The notes under the pieces were generated by a model. That model saw nothing but the letters and a program-made list of their open reading frames with translations. It was not told where the DNA came from and searched no databases. Source: Deefgea piscis (GTDB lineage Bacteria; Pseudomonadota; Gammaproteobacteria; Burkholderiales; Chitinibacteraceae). From it: 64,000 nt of DNA. The DNA lies in assembly GCF_013284055.1 (NCBI RefSeq), contig NZ_CP054143.1, positions 558,001 to 622,000 of the forward strand, in the 5' to 3' direction. Each line of letters opens with the position of its first letter. The first letter of the stretch is position 1. Made by a program: the position numbers and the translations under genes. Shown here in pieces: positions 9,890 to 18,900 of this stretch.

Positions 9890-9967
9890 GTAGGGTGGGT
9901 TAGCCCTTGGGCGTAACCCACCATTATATCCAGTCGGTGGGTTACGGCTTTGCCTAACCCACCCTAC
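9890..9967. repeat. nested palindromic repeat between aceF and lpdA
   Basis: The outer arms GTAGGGTGGGTTAG (9890-9903) and CTAACCCACCCTAC (9954-9967) are perfect complements. The inner arms GCGTAACCCACC and GGTGGGTTACG lie at 9911-9922 and 9936-9946. Each half is itself a GGTGGGTTA/TAACCCACC palindrome. The GTAGGGTGGGTTA core is a widely dispersed intergenic repeat in many bacteria, as far as I recall. It resembles a REP or small non-autonomous element. Confidence 0.75.
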
Positions 9968-9993
9968 AGGGCGATCCCATACAGGATTTTAAA

Positions 9994-11781
9994 ATGAGCA
10001 ATACGATTGAATTAAAAGTACCCGATATCGGCGGCCATGCTGGTGTTGATGTGATTGAAGTGTTTGTTAAAGTCGGCGATACCGTTGCCGTAGAAGACAG
10101 CTTGATCGCACTCGAAACCGACAAAGCAACGATGGAAGTACCGTCAACGCACGCGGGTGTCATCAAAGAAATGCGCTTGACTGCAGGCAGCAAAGCTTCA
10201 GAAGGCGACGTGATCGCCATCTTGGAAGTTGCTGCAAGTGCGGCGGCACCAGCGCCAGCTGCAACTGCGCCGGCTCAAACTTCGGCCCCCGTATCGGCCC
10301 CTACACCAACAGCGGCACCGATTGCAGGTCAATACACCGGTAATGTCGATATTGAATGCGATATGCTGGTCGTTGGCGCTGGCCCTGGCGGCTATTCAGC
10401 GGCATTCCGTGCCGCTGATTTGGGCATGAAAACTGTCATCGTTGAGCGTTATGCCACGCTCGGTGGTGTGTGCTTGAATGTTGGTTGCATTCCATCGAAA
10501 GCCTTGCTGCACAATGCAGCGGTCATCGATGAAGTGTCGCACATGGCCAAAAACGGGATTAAATTCGGCGCGCCCGAAGTCGATATCGATGCCCTACGCG
10601 GCTACAAAGAGCAAGTGATTAACAAGCTCACTGGCGGCCTCGCTGGCATGGCAAAAATGCGTAAAGTTGAACAAGTACGCGGTATTGGTACTTTCCTTGA
10701 CGCCAATCACATGGAAGTTCAAGTCACTAGCGGCACCGGTAAAGATTTAAGCGGCGAGAAAAAAGTCGTTAAATTTAAGCAAGCCGTGATTGCAGCGGGT
10801 TCGCAAGCGGTGAAACTACCATTTATCCCGAATGATCCACGCATTGTTGATTCAACTGGCGCGTTGGAGCTCAAATCAGTACCAAAACGCATGCTGATTA
10901 TCGGCGGCGGGATTATTGGTTTGGAAATGGGTACCGTGTATTCAACCCTAGGCGCGCGTTTAGACGTGGTTGAATTGTCTGATGGCTTGATGCAAGGCGC
11001 AGACCGTGACCTCGTTAAAGTATGGCAAGACTGGAATGCGCATCGCTTTGACAATATCATGCTCAGCTCAAAAACCACGTCGATTGTGCCAAAAGAAGAC
11101 GGTGTTTGGGTGACGTTTGAAGGCCCGAAAGCCCCAAGCGAAGCGCAATGCTATGACTTGGTACTGTACTCAACCGGTCGCTCACCGAACGGTAAGAAAG
11201 TTGGCGCAGAAAATGCCGGTGTGATGGTCGACGAGCGTGGCTTTATCAACGTTGATAAACAAATGCGTACCAATGTGGCCAATATTTTCGCGATTGGCGA
11301 TTTAGTTGGTCAACCAATGTTGGCGCATAAAGCGGTCCACGAAGCGCACGTTGCCGCTGAGAACGCCGCCGGTCACAAAGCCTACTTCGACGCACGCGTG
11401 ATTCCTGGTGTTGCCTATACCGACCCTGAAGTGGCCTGGGTAGGTCTGACCGAAGATCAAGCCAAGAAAGACGGCATCAAAATCACCAAGGGCGTATTCC
11501 CATGGGCAGCCTCTGGTCGTGCGATTGCCAACGGCCGCACTGAAGGCTTTACCAAATTGATTTTTGATGCAGAAAACGGCCAAATCCTCGGTGGTGCCAT
11601 TGTTGGCCCGCACGCTGGCGATATGATTGGTGAAATCTGTCTCGGCATCGAAATGGGCGCAGATGCAGTAGATATCGGCAAAACCATTCACCCTCACCCA
11701 ACCATGGGCGAATCGATTGGTATGGCTGCCGAAGTGGCAAAAGGTGTTTGTACCGATTTGCCGCCACAGCGCAAAAAATAA
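9994..11781 (+). CDS. lpdA: dihydrolipoamide dehydrogenase (E3) with N-terminal lipoyl domain
   Basis: 595 residues, about 120 longer than plain E3 because of an N-terminal lipoyl domain (lysine at K44) and an Ala/Pro linker. This fused form is known from Neisseria and relatives. The FAD-binding motif [12 protein letters not shown] follows the linker, then the redox-active disulfide in [13 protein letters not shown], an NAD-binding [10 protein letters not shown], and the C-terminal His-Glu pair in HPTMGE. It reoxidises the lipoyl groups of the complex. The ATG at 9994 has AGGA upstream and is followed by a terminator. Confidence 0.96.
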   Translation: MSNTIELKVPDIGGHAGVDVIEVFVKVGDTVAVEDSLIALETDKATMEVPSTHAGVIKEMRLTAGSKASEGDVIAILEVAASAAAPAPAATAPAQTSAPVSAPTPTAAPIAGQYTGNVDIECDMLVVGAGPGGYSAAFRAADLGMKTVIVERYATLGGVCLNVGCIPSKALLHNAAVIDEVSHMAKNGIKFGAPEVDIDALRGYKEQVINKLTGGLAGMAKMRKVEQVRGIGTFLDANHMEVQVTSGTGKDLSGEKKVVKFKQAVIAAGSQAVKLPFIPNDPRIVDSTGALELKSVPKRMLIIGGGIIGLEMGTVYSTLGARLDVVELSDGLMQGADRDLVKVWQDWNAHRFDNIMLSSKTTSIVPKEDGVWVTFEGPKAPSEAQCYDLVLYSTGRSPNGKKVGAENAGVMVDERGFINVDKQMRTNVANIFAIGDLVGQPMLAHKAVHEAHVAAENAAGHKAYFDARVIPGVAYTDPEVAWVGLTEDQAKKDGIKITKGVFPWAASGRAIANGRTEGFTKLIFDAENGQILGGAIVGPHAGDMIGEICLGIEMGADAVDIGKTIHPHPTMGESIGMAAEVAKGVCTDLPPQRKK

Positions 11782-11798
11782 ATCGCTGTTATGACGCA

Positions 11799-11827
11799 AA
11801 AAAGCCACGATTTTCGTGGCTTTTTTT
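11799..11827 (+). terminator. rho-independent terminator of lpdA
   Basis: AGCCACGA and TCGTGGCT pair around a 3-base loop, with A-rich sequence before and seven Ts after. It ends the aceEF-lpdA operon. Confidence 0.9.
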
Positions 11828-11887
11828 ATACACTCGCATTTAAAACGATGAATGGAGGAATGAGTAATCTTCAATAAAAACAATTAT

Positions 11888-11946
11888 TTGCCGCAATAAC
11901 ACGAGCAAATACATCAATTGCCGCGGTACTCTGGCAAATTTTGCCG
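11888..11946. promoter_or_regulatory. candidate upstream activator sites for the sigma-54 promoter
   Basis: TTGCCG occurs three times (11888, 11918 and 11941), and the last copy is part of the palindrome GGCAAATTTTGCC (about 11933-11945). These lie 70-130 bases upstream of the -24 element at 12017, the normal distance for enhancer sites of sigma-54 activators. The activator is not identified. Confidence 0.4.
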
Positions 11947-12016
11947 TGTTTCAACGTATTTCACGTCAAAAGATGAGTTTCGCCATTCAAATATACGTAT
12001 TTTCCGCATTGCAACA

Positions 12017-12033
12017 TGGCACGCGTCTTGCAA
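12017..12033 (+). promoter_or_regulatory. sigma-54 (-24/-12) promoter
   Basis: TGGCACGCGTCTTGCAA matches the sigma-54 consensus TGGCACG-N4-TTGCW at every defined position, with GG and GC exactly ten bases apart. The predicted transcript would start near 12042, leaving a short leader that contains AAGGAG and the start codon at 12068. Confidence 0.85.
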
Positions 12034-12067
12034 TACTTGATTCACAGTGTTGCAAGGAGCAATTCAG

Positions 12068-12253
12068 ATGGCCAGCTATCAACTCAAGTCTCATATTCCG
12101 ACTGGTTCGCAACAAAAGCCAACAGAACAACTGAGTGATGAAGTGACTGCGCAACTACAGCATTATTTAGAGCTCTGTGCGAACTTACGCATTGATTTCT
12201 ATGATTGCCTTGCACATGCGCGTATTGAATACGATAAAAATCGTCGGCATTAA
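12068..12253 (+). CDS. small protein of unknown function under sigma-54 control
   Basis: 61 residues, not recognised as any family. It has an AAGGAG ribosome site 8 bases before the ATG, a consensus sigma-54 promoter 35 bases upstream and a terminator 12 bases downstream, so it is a complete single-gene transcription unit. The product is soluble and probably helical (SDEVTAQLQHYLELCANLRID), with no signal peptide or membrane segment. Two Cys residues (C38 and C47 approximately) do not form a CxxC. Sigma-54 suggests nitrogen, motility or envelope-related control, but the trigger is unknown. Confidence 0.75.
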   Translation: MASYQLKSHIPTGSQQKPTEQLSDEVTAQLQHYLELCANLRIDFYDCLAHARIEYDKNRRH

Positions 12254-12264
12254 TTTTTAGACAA

Positions 12265-12297
12265 TAAAAAAGCACTCAAAACATTGAGTGCTTTTTT
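12265..12297. terminator. bidirectional rho-independent terminator
   Basis: AGCACTCAA and TTGAGTGCT pair around AACA, with six As before and six Ts after. It can end both the small gene on the plus strand and the tRNA operon arriving on the minus strand. Confidence 0.9.
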
Positions 12298-12303
12298 ATC
12301 TAT

Positions 12304-12378
12304 TGGCGTCCCCACGGGGAATCGAACCCCGGCCGCCGCCGTGAAAGGGCAGTGTTCTAACCGCTAAACTATAGGGAC
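12304..12378 (-). tRNA. tRNA-Glu (TTC)
   Basis: The reverse complement folds as a tRNA with a 7-bp acceptor stem, a TTC anticodon in the CTTTCAC loop, the GGTTCGAATCC T-arm and an encoded CCA. It is identical to the copy at 12533-12607. It is the last gene of the four-tRNA operon. Confidence 0.95.
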
Positions 12379-12426
12379 ATTAAAACTACATCTCAAATTG
12401 ATCACTAAAACCAATTTGCTTAAAAC

Positions 12427-12502
<76 letters not shown>

Positions 12503-12532
12503 GCACTTACAAATAAACATACAACTTAATAC

Positions 12533-12607
12533 TGGCGTCCCCACGGGGAATCGAACCCCGGCCGCCGCCGTGAAAGGGCAGTGTTCTAACCGCTAAACTA
12601 TAGGGAC
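12533..12607 (-). tRNA. tRNA-Glu (TTC), second copy
   Basis: Identical over its full length to the tRNA at 12304-12378, including the CCA end. The spacer on either side differs, so the tRNA bodies are conserved while the spacers have drifted. Confidence 0.95.
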
Positions 12608-12652
12608 TTAAATCTTATTTAACTGATGCAAAAACAATCAATTAAATCTAAC

Positions 12653-12728
<76 letters not shown>

Positions 12729-12740
12729 AGAGAGAGCAGA

Positions 12741-12769
12741 ATAATAGACGGCAAATTAAAGTACGTCAA
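12741..12769 (-). promoter_or_regulatory. sigma-70 promoter of the tRNA operon
   Basis: On the minus strand TTGACG (12769-12764), a 17-base spacer and TATTAT (12746-12741) form a near-consensus promoter just upstream of the first tRNA-Ala. Confidence 0.8.
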
Positions 12770-12798
12770 GCCCTCTTTGAATTATTCTGCACTTATTT

Positions 12799-13602
12799 TT
12801 AAATCGGTGCCCACCAATAAGGATCAGTTTCAAAGTCCACCTCAGCGGCCTTCGAATTAGGATAGTTTTGCAATAAAACTCGGCGGGTATCTGCGCTCAA
12901 CTCTTTCATTCCCAATTTATCGTAGGACTGAATCATCAAACCCAATGCATCTTCAACTTGCTTGGTATTGGCATAGTTATCCAGCAATGCACGGCCACGA
13001 TTGGCTGCAGCTAAATAAGCCCCGCGCTGAAAGTAGTAACGACCCACATGCAATTCATATTTGGCCATTGCACCAATTAAATAGCCCATCCGAATTTCGG
13101 CATCGCGCGCATATTTACTCTCAGGAAAACGTTGCACTAAATCACGAAATGAATTGAATGACTCTTTCGCAGCTTTTGGATCGCGCTCGGACATATCTTG
13201 CTTCGATATATTCGACATAAAACCCTGAGACTCATTAAAAGTCACTAGGCCTTTTAGATACAAAGCGTAATCCAAACTCGGGTGACTTGGATTTTGTTTA
13301 ATAAAGCGATCAATTGCAGCTAAAGCCAAAGCCGGCTCTTGATCTTTGTAATAGTTGTAGCCCATTTCCAATTGCGCTTGCTGTGCATAACGCCCGTAGG
13401 GGAAACGTGCTTCTAATTTTTCCAGCAGCTTATTAGACGCTTCATAGCTGCGGCTCACTTGCTCAGATTTAGCCGCAGAGAATAATTTCTCGGCACTCCA
13501 GCCCTGAGTTTCATCTGGTTTTTCATTATTAAGCGAAGAACATCCTGCCATTAAGCTAACTAACAAGGCAGAAATCAGGATTCGCGGTAGAATCTTAGTC
13601 AT
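12799..13602 (-). CDS. bamD: outer membrane assembly lipoprotein BamD
   Basis: 267 residues. A lipoprotein signal ends at the lipobox LMAGC, so the mature protein starts at a lipidated Cys near residue 21. TPR-like helices follow, with the typical FPYGRYAQQAQLEMGY block and a second FPESKYARDAEIRMGYL block. BamD is an essential part of the BAM complex that inserts beta-barrel proteins into the outer membrane (known as ComL in Neisseria). Its start codon overlaps that of rluD on the other strand by two bases. Confidence 0.95.
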   Translation of the reverse strand: MTKILPRILISALLVSLMAGCSSLNNEKPDETQGWSAEKLFSAAKSEQVSRSYEASNKLLEKLEARFPYGRYAQQAQLEMGYNYYKDQEPALALAAIDRFIKQNPSHPSLDYALYLKGLVTFNESQGFMSNISKQDMSERDPKAAKESFNSFRDLVQRFPESKYARDAEIRMGYLIGAMAKYELHVGRYYFQRGAYLAAANRGRALLDNYANTKQVEDALGLMIQSYDKLGMKELSADTRRVLLQNYPNSKAAEVDFETDPYWWAPI

Positions 13603-14656
13603 GATGCAATCCGATATTGAACTCGACGATTATAACGACTTCGCAGACATCCGTGTTTTGTCTGTGCCCGCCGACTTGGCAGGTACACGCTTGGACGCTG
13701 CTTTAGCGAAGATTTTGCCTGATTTTTCCCGCAGCCGCTTGACTACGTGGATTAAAGACGGGCGGGTTTGGGTAGATGACGCAACTGCGCTACCAAAAAC
13801 CAAACTCTGGGGAGGAGAAACGCTTAAAGTCGACGTGCAGCCCGACCCCAACGAAGTGGCGTTTGAAGCCGAAGACATCGAACTCGATGTTTTATACGAA
13901 GACGCCACCATTATTATTATCAATAAGCCTGCTGGCTTAGTGGTTCATCCGGGTAGCGGCAATTGGTCGGGCACTTTATTAAATGCCCTGCTGTTTCATT
14001 ACCCAGAATTACGCCAAATCCCGCGTGCCGGCATTGTCCATCGCCTAGATAAAGAAACCAGTGGTTTAATGGTGGTTGCACGCACGCTGCAAGCTCAAGT
14101 GCACTTAGTCAACCAATTACAAGAACGCAGCGTTAAACGCCATTATCTCGCCGTTGCCAGCGGTTTAATCCATGCAGATGGCACGGTGGATGCACCGATT
14201 GGTCGTCACCCGAAAGATCGCGTAAAAATGGCCGTAGTGCGAAGTGGTAAACCTTCGATTACGCATTACCATATTTTAGAGCGTTTTAACGCTTACACCT
14301 TGATCGAATGCCGCTTAGAAACCGGTCGAACCCATCAAATTCGTGTGCATATGGCACATATTAAACATCCACTGGCCGCAGATCCGGTGTATGGCGTAGC
14401 GCCTAAAATGGATACCAGTAACGAAGTGCGAATGGCGCTCGAAGAACTGAATCGTCAAGCATTACACGCTAGAAAGCTCTCTTTAGTCCATCCTGAGAGT
14501 GGTAAAACCATGACGTGGAAAGCGGCAGTTCCATTTGATTTGGAACAGCTGATTGGTACCTTGCGCGCGGATGTTGGATTAAGCCAAGACGATTTCGACG
14601 ACGATGATGAAGGCGAAGACGATCATGACTGTGAACTTATTTATGTCCGTGAATAA
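13601..14656 (+). CDS. rluD: 23S rRNA pseudouridine synthase D
   Basis: 351 residues. An N-terminal S4 RNA-binding domain (GTRLDAALAKILPDFSRS onward) precedes the catalytic domain with HRLDKETSG, where D150 is the catalytic aspartate. RluD modifies helix 69 of 23S rRNA. The C-terminus carries a very acidic tail (about residues 328-345). The first ATG at 13601 sits in the bamD start codon, and a second ATG follows at 13604; no good ribosome site is seen, so the exact start is uncertain. The divergent bamD/rluD pair is common in betaproteobacteria. Confidence 0.95.
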   Translation: MMQSDIELDDYNDFADIRVLSVPADLAGTRLDAALAKILPDFSRSRLTTWIKDGRVWVDDATALPKTKLWGGETLKVDVQPDPNEVAFEAEDIELDVLYEDATIIIINKPAGLVVHPGSGNWSGTLLNALLFHYPELRQIPRAGIVHRLDKETSGLMVVARTLQAQVHLVNQLQERSVKRHYLAVASGLIHADGTVDAPIGRHPKDRVKMAVVRSGKPSITHYHILERFNAYTLIECRLETGRTHQIRVHMAHIKHPLAADPVYGVAPKMDTSNEVRMALEELNRQALHARKLSLVHPESGKTMTWKAAVPFDLEQLIGTLRADVGLSQDDFDDDDEGEDDHDCELIYVRE

Positions 14657-15368
14657 TACCTATTTATTAAATCCGATTTGGCCCGCTCCAGCCAATGTGC
14701 AGGCCAAACAAACCACTCGGCATGGCGGTGTGAGTGTGGCGCCTTATGCCAGCTTCAATCTGGGTGACCATGTTGGCGATGACATTAAGGCCGTCATGGC
14801 CAATCGGCAACAATTACCCCACCCTGCTGCTTGGCTTAAGCAAACCCATAGCACCATCGTGGTCGATGCCGCAGAAATTCATGCGCCGATCGAAGCCGAT
14901 GCCAGCATTAGCCGCAGTAAAGGCGCAGTTTGTGTCGTGATGACCGCCGATTGTTTGCCGGTGTTGCTTTGTGATCAGCAAGGCAGTGTGGTTGCAGCGG
15001 CACATGCCGGTTGGCGCGGACTTTGTGATGGGGTGATTGAAAACACCGTACATGCCATGGCGGTTCCCAGTAATACCTTAATGGCGTGGTTAGGGCCCGC
15101 AATTGGGCCGAGTGCTTTTGAAGTGGGCGACGAAGTGAGGGCCGCTTTTATCGAGCATGATGCCGCTGCTGCTGCCGCATTTACCGCCAACGCCAATGGA
15201 AAATGGCTGGCTGATATGTATTTATTGGCACGCCAACGCCTTAATGCGCTCGGAATTACGGCCATTTATGGCGGGGGAGAATGTACTTTTAGCGATAGCG
15301 AGCATTATTTTTCGTATCGCCGCGATGGTATTACCGGCCGCATGGCCAGCTTGATTTGGCTGGAATAA
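14643..15368 (+). CDS. pgeF: peptidoglycan editing factor / multicopper-type purine nucleosidase-like protein (YfiH)
   Basis: 241 residues, YfiH/DUF152 (laccase-domain) family. The pattern QTTRHGGVSVAPYASFNLGDHVGDD matches the conserved N-terminus in overlapping parts; the metal-site blocks MTADCLPVLLCD and AAHAGWRGL are present, as is the later GPAIGPSAFEVGDEV. E. coli PgeF removes misincorporated L-Ser from peptidoglycan precursors, and family members also act on purine nucleosides. The ATG at 14643 is chosen by length and homology; it overlaps the rluD end, indicating co-transcription. Earlier in-frame ATGs exist at 14604 and 14625. Confidence 0.9.
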   Translation: MSVNNTYLLNPIWPAPANVQAKQTTRHGGVSVAPYASFNLGDHVGDDIKAVMANRQQLPHPAAWLKQTHSTIVVDAAEIHAPIEADASISRSKGAVCVVMTADCLPVLLCDQQGSVVAAAHAGWRGLCDGVIENTVHAMAVPSNTLMAWLGPAIGPSAFEVGDEVRAAFIEHDAAAAAAFTANANGKWLADMYLLARQRLNALGITAIYGGGECTFSDSEHYFSYRRDGITGRMASLIWLE

Positions 15369-15426
15369 CTTAGCGAATCAGTGGATTTAACTACTGCAAA
15401 GGTCAATTACTTAATCGACCTACATA

Positions 15427-15479
15427 ATGGGTATTTGATCGTAAAGCATATTAAAAAAGGCTTGCGATCAAATACCCAT
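15427..15479. repeat. intergenic palindrome, copy A (GGGTAT...ATACCC tips)
   Basis: A perfect 15-base inverted repeat: ATGGGTATTTGATCG at 15427-15441 and its complement at 15465-15479, with a 23-base loop. It lies between convergent pgeF and a small membrane gene. The tips match other intergenic palindromes in this window but the inner stem differs. Confidence 0.75.
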
Positions 15480-15525
15480 ATTCGTATCACCATATTCAAC
15501 AACAAGCAAACAATGGCTTAACAGC

Positions 15526-15726
15526 TTATTCTTGCTCTAAATTTTGTTGTTCGAGTTTGGTTTCGGCTTTTTTCTTTTGCACACTGCGTTTCAGCCAAAA
15601 AATCAGCCAAGTTGGCAGCACTGCCAATGTAATAAAGAAAAACAACCCAAGCACCCAATTGCTTGCCCCCACCACGGCGGCAAACATCACAATGACGAAC
15701 AAATATCCAATTAATAAGATGTACAT
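15526..15726 (-). CDS. small inner-membrane protein, unknown
   Basis: 66 residues with two hydrophobic segments (about residues 3-22 and 26-46) and a charged, Gln/Lys/Glu-rich C-terminal tail. The ATG at 15726 has GAGG 6 bases upstream, better than the TTG at 15738. I do not recognise the family. It lies downstream of folE2 but behind that gene's terminator. Confidence 0.65.
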   Translation of the reverse strand: MYILLIGYLFVIVMFAAVVGASNWVLGLFFFITLAVLPTWLIFWLKRSVQKKKAETKLEQQNLEQE

Positions 15727-15736
15727 CAGCAACCTC

Positions 15737-15759
15737 AAAAAAAGGCGCCAATGGCGCCT
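15737..15759 (-). terminator. rho-independent terminator of folE2
   Basis: On the minus strand GGCGCC-ATT-GGCGCC is followed by seven Ts. The T-run abuts the ribosome site of the next small gene, so the two genes are packed very tightly. Confidence 0.85.
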
Positions 15760-15784
15760 CTTTTAATATTTTAACGCATGCAAT

Positions 15785-16573
15785 TTAAGCGCGCTTATCG
15801 TGCTCAATCAAGGCATAGGCCGAATGATTATGAATCGATTCAAAGTTTTCCGATTCAACCACATAGGCAACAATCCGCGGCTCGTTATTCAAACTTGCTG
15901 CCACATCGCGCACCATGTCTTCGACAAACTTCGGATTATCATACGCACGTTCAGTCACGTATTTTTCATCCGGGCGTTTTAATAAACCATACAACTCGCA
16001 AGAGGCTTGCTTCTCTACCATCTCAACGATTTCTTCAATCCACACATGCTGACCCAAAGTAGCACTAATGGTCACGTGTGAACGCTGATTATGCGCACCA
16101 TACTCAGAGATTTTTTTCGAGCAAGGGCAAAGACTCGTCACCGGTACCAGCACTTTGAGTGTTTGTGTAAATACGCCATCTTTTAGCTCACCAATCAGCG
16201 AAACATCATAGTCAAGCAAGCTTTTTACACCAGAAACCGGCGCCGTTTTATTGATAAAAAACGGGAAGCGCATTTCTAAATAACCCGCTTCAGCTTCTAA
16301 ACGCTCACACATTTGACGCAAAATGGCTTCGAATGATTCCACTGAGATTTCTTTGTTGTGACTATTTAAAATCTCAACAAAGCGCGACATATGCGTGCCT
16401 TTAAAGTGCTGCGGCAAAAAGACATACATATCAAAAGTAGCAATCGTATGTTGCACCCCATCAGCGCGATCCGCGACTTGCACAGGATGGCGAATCGATT
16501 TGATCCCTACTTTATTAATCGCAATATTGCGGGTATCCACTGTGTTTTGCACATCGGCAATGACCACGCTCAT
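15785..16573 (-). CDS. folE2: GTP cyclohydrolase FolE2 (type IB)
   Basis: 262 residues, the usual length. It makes 7,8-dihydroneopterin triphosphate from GTP, first step of folate synthesis; the FolE2 type is less strictly zinc dependent than FolE. The protein starts [13 protein letters not shown] and carries the conserved [23 protein letters not shown] region (given here as two joined blocks) with the active-site Cys. A GAAGTGAG site precedes the ATG. No folE is seen in the window. Confidence 0.93.
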   Translation of the reverse strand: MSVVIADVQNTVDTRNIAINKVGIKSIRHPVQVADRADGVQHTIATFDMYVFLPQHFKGTHMSRFVEILNSHNKEISVESFEAILRQMCERLEAEAGYLEMRFPFFINKTAPVSGVKSLLDYDVSLIGELKDGVFTQTLKVLVPVTSLCPCSKKISEYGAHNQRSHVTISATLGQHVWIEEIVEMVEKQASCELYGLLKRPDEKYVTERAYDNPKFVEDMVRDVAASLNNEPRIVAYVVESENFESIHNHSAYALIEHDKRA

Positions 16574-16673
16574 CGGAATCTCACTTCAAAAGAATTAATT
16601 GGATAAGTTGATTATACCCTGAGGCCAATACCCGAGCAAACCAGTCGGGAATTGCATTTATCAATCGCAACGA

Positions 16674-17462
16674 TTACTTCTGGCTAAACGCGGTCAATAT
16701 TTGCCCGATATAGCGGGTATAACTGGCTAACGCTTGATCAATATGCGGCACCAGCATCGGTAAAGAAAAATACATTGCCGCAAAACCCACGGCCAAAGTC
16801 AGTGGAAAACCAACTGCAAACACATTTAACTGCGGCGCAGCCCGCGTCATCACGCCAATGGCTAAATTGGTAATCAATAACGCGGCCAACACCGGCAACG
16901 ACAACAGTACCGCCGTGCGAAACACAATCGCCCCTAAATTGGCAATTTGTTTAAAACCACTGGCTGAAACCGGCAAGCCACCAACTGGCAACTGCACCAT
17001 ACTGTCAATTAATACCTGCAACACCATTAAATGGCCGCTAATGGACAAAAAAGCCAGCAGCATAAATAAACTCATTAACTGAGAAATTACCAAGCTATTG
17101 GTCGCGCTTTGCGGCGAATAAAAAGTGGCAAAACCTAAACCCATTTGCAAACCTGACAAATGCCCAGCTAACTCCACCGCACTAAAAATAAGCCGCATCA
17201 CAAAACCCATTGATAAGCCGATCAATAGCTCACGCAATGCAATCAGCACGCCTTCGGGAGAACCTACGGCAACGCTTGGCATTGTCGGCAATAAGGGCGC
17301 GACCAGCACGGTGAGTAACAATGCCAAGCCAACACGCACTTTAATCGGGATCGCGCGACTAGAAAAAAATGGATCCGCCAATAACAGACCCAAAATACGC
17401 AAGAATGGCCACCAGAATAATGCCAGCCAAATTTCAATTTGGACTTGAGTAACCGTAATCAT
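16674..17462 (-). CDS. fliR: flagellar export protein FliR
   Basis: 262 residues, a polytopic inner-membrane protein with about six hydrophobic segments. FliR is part of the flagellar type III export gate with FliP and FliQ. It overlaps the fliQ stop by four bases, and it is the last gene of the minus-strand operon fliL-M-N-O-P-Q-R. Confidence 0.95.
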   Translation of the reverse strand: MITVTQVQIEIWLALFWWPFLRILGLLLADPFFSSRAIPIKVRVGLALLLTVLVAPLLPTMPSVAVGSPEGVLIALRELLIGLSMGFVMRLIFSAVELAGHLSGLQMGLGFATFYSPQSATNSLVISQLMSLFMLLAFLSISGHLMVLQVLIDSMVQLPVGGLPVSASGFKQIANLGAIVFRTAVLLSLPVLAALLITNLAIGVMTRAAPQLNVFAVGFPLTLAVGFAAMYFSLPMLVPHIDQALASYTRYIGQILTAFSQK

Positions 17463-17728
17463 CCAATCAACTGAGGAATGCTTTGGTACAGACGGATAGT
17501 GTAATCGCTCATCGTTTCAATCATCCACGGCAAAGCGAGCACCAGCACCAAAAAACAAGCGAGGATTTTAGGGATAAAAGAAAGCGTCGCCTCATTAATC
17601 TGTGTTGCCGCCTGAAAAATACTCACAATCAAACCGGCAATGAGCGCAGTGAGTAACACTGGCGCACCGAGCAAAATCATTAATTCCATCGCTCTTTGTA
17701 ATAAAGTCACTACCGTTTCTGGTGTCAT
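17459..17728 (-). CDS. fliQ: flagellar export protein FliQ
   Basis: 89 residues with two transmembrane helices, MTPETVVTLLQRAMELMI at the start in two parts, as usual for the family. It forms the export gate with FliP and FliR. It overlaps fliR by four bases and starts three bases after fliP, which implies translational coupling. Confidence 0.95.
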   Translation of the reverse strand: MTPETVVTLLQRAMELMILLGAPVLLTALIAGLIVSIFQAATQINEATLSFIPKILACFLVLVLALPWMIETMSDYTIRLYQSIPQLIG

Positions 17729-17731
17729 GAA

Positions 17732-18475
17732 TTAACTCGGAATATAAAAACTTTGCACCAAGGAGCCCATCAAGAGCGTCCAGCCATCAACCAGTACAAA
17801 CAGCATAATTTTAAATGGCAAAGAAATAATCACCGGCGACACCATCATCATCCCCATCGCCATCAAAATACTGGCAATGACTAAATCAATAATTAAAAAT
17901 GGAATAATGACCAAAAAGCCAATCTGAAAAGCAGTTTTCAACTCACTAGTCACAAAGGCCGGCACCAACACCCGCAAACTCACGTCTTCTGGTCCATTGG
18001 GTGCTTTTGCGCCGGACACCTCAATAAAAAACGCCAAATCCTTTTGCCGTGTTTGCTTGAGCATAAAATCTTTAAGCGGCACGGCGCCCTGTTCTAAGGC
18101 TTGATTAAAGGTGATTTTTTGTTCCGAAAAAGGCTGATAAGCCGTGGCGTAAATTTTGTCAAAAGTCGGCGCCATAATAAACAGCGTCAAAAACAGCGAC
18201 AAACCGACAATCACTTGATTGGGTGGACTTTGCATCGTACCCAAGGCTTGTCGCAACAACGACAGCACAATGATAATTCGCGTAAACGACGTCATCATCA
18301 ACAACATCGCCGGAATAAAGCCCAGCGCAGTCATAAACAGCAAGGTTTGAATCGGCAAAGAATACGCCGTTCCCGCCGCCGTTTGTGAGGAACTCATAAA
18401 GGGTATACCCGCAGGCTCGGCAGCCAACAATACAGGACTAAGCAATACCCCAGCGAGTAGGATGATTTTCTTCAT
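17732..18475 (-). CDS. fliP: flagellar export protein FliP
   Basis: 247 residues with an N-terminal cleavable signal and four membrane helices, including the conserved [18 protein letters not shown] block and the [10 protein letters not shown] block. It is the main ring of the export gate. The start overlaps the fliO stop by four bases. Confidence 0.96.
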   Translation of the reverse strand: MKKIILLAGVLLSPVLLAAEPAGIPFMSSSQTAAGTAYSLPIQTLLFMTALGFIPAMLLMMTSFTRIIIVLSLLRQALGTMQSPPNQVIVGLSLFLTLFIMAPTFDKIYATAYQPFSEQKITFNQALEQGAVPLKDFMLKQTRQKDLAFFIEVSGAKAPNGPEDVSLRVLVPAFVTSELKTAFQIGFLVIIPFLIIDLVIASILMAMGMMMVSPVIISLPFKIMLFVLVDGWTLLMGSLVQSFYIPS

Positions 18476-18891
18476 GATGAGGTATTCCGTTTAGCCATTG
18501 CCGCTTGCAGCCATTGTGCAAATGCAGGGGTTGCTGGTGTTGTCACCACATCAGCGGGCTTATCTAGCGTATGCAGCAAATTGACTTGCTGGTGAGTGAC
18601 GCCAACAACCAACCAAGTACCTTCAACCTCAACAATCACCACCCGCTCTTTGGTGCCCACCATCACCCCAGAAACAACCCGCAAATGCGTATTGCCAGCC
18701 CCCGGCACTAAGGCATAACGGCGCATCAGCCAAGCACCGCCAACAATACACGCCAGCACCAGCAACAAAGCCAAAATCACTTGAATCAGCTGCCCAACAC
18801 CTGGTCCCGGTGCAGTTTGCGCTGCCGTTGCAGCCATAACGGAGAACGGCAGCCCCACAAGGCTGCCGCAAAGCAATCGAATTAGATTCAT
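18472..18891 (-). CDS. fliO: flagellar biosynthesis protein FliO
   Basis: 139 residues. A signal-like N-terminus, one membrane helix (about residues 33-56) and a small cytoplasmic domain with [20 protein letters not shown], typical of FliO. It helps assemble the FliP ring. It lies between fliN and fliP in the conserved order. Confidence 0.9.
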   Translation of the reverse strand: MNLIRLLCGSLVGLPFSVMAATAAQTAPGPGVGQLIQVILALLLVLACIVGGAWLMRRYALVPGAGNTHLRVVSGVMVGTKERVVIVEVEGTWLVVGVTHQQVNLLHTLDKPADVVTTPATPAFAQWLQAAMAKRNTSS

Positions 18892-18900
18892 ATGATTGGA

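Noticed and set aside
11302-11883. 193-codon minus-strand frame over the lpdA end and terminator
   Set aside because: It lies antisense to lpdA and crosses a strong terminator; no family features.
16623-16660. Palindrome between folE2 and fliR (CAATACCCGA/TCGGGAATTG)
   Set aside because: It has an ATACCC-like arm but lacks the paired GGTAT tip, so I did not count it in the dispersed family.
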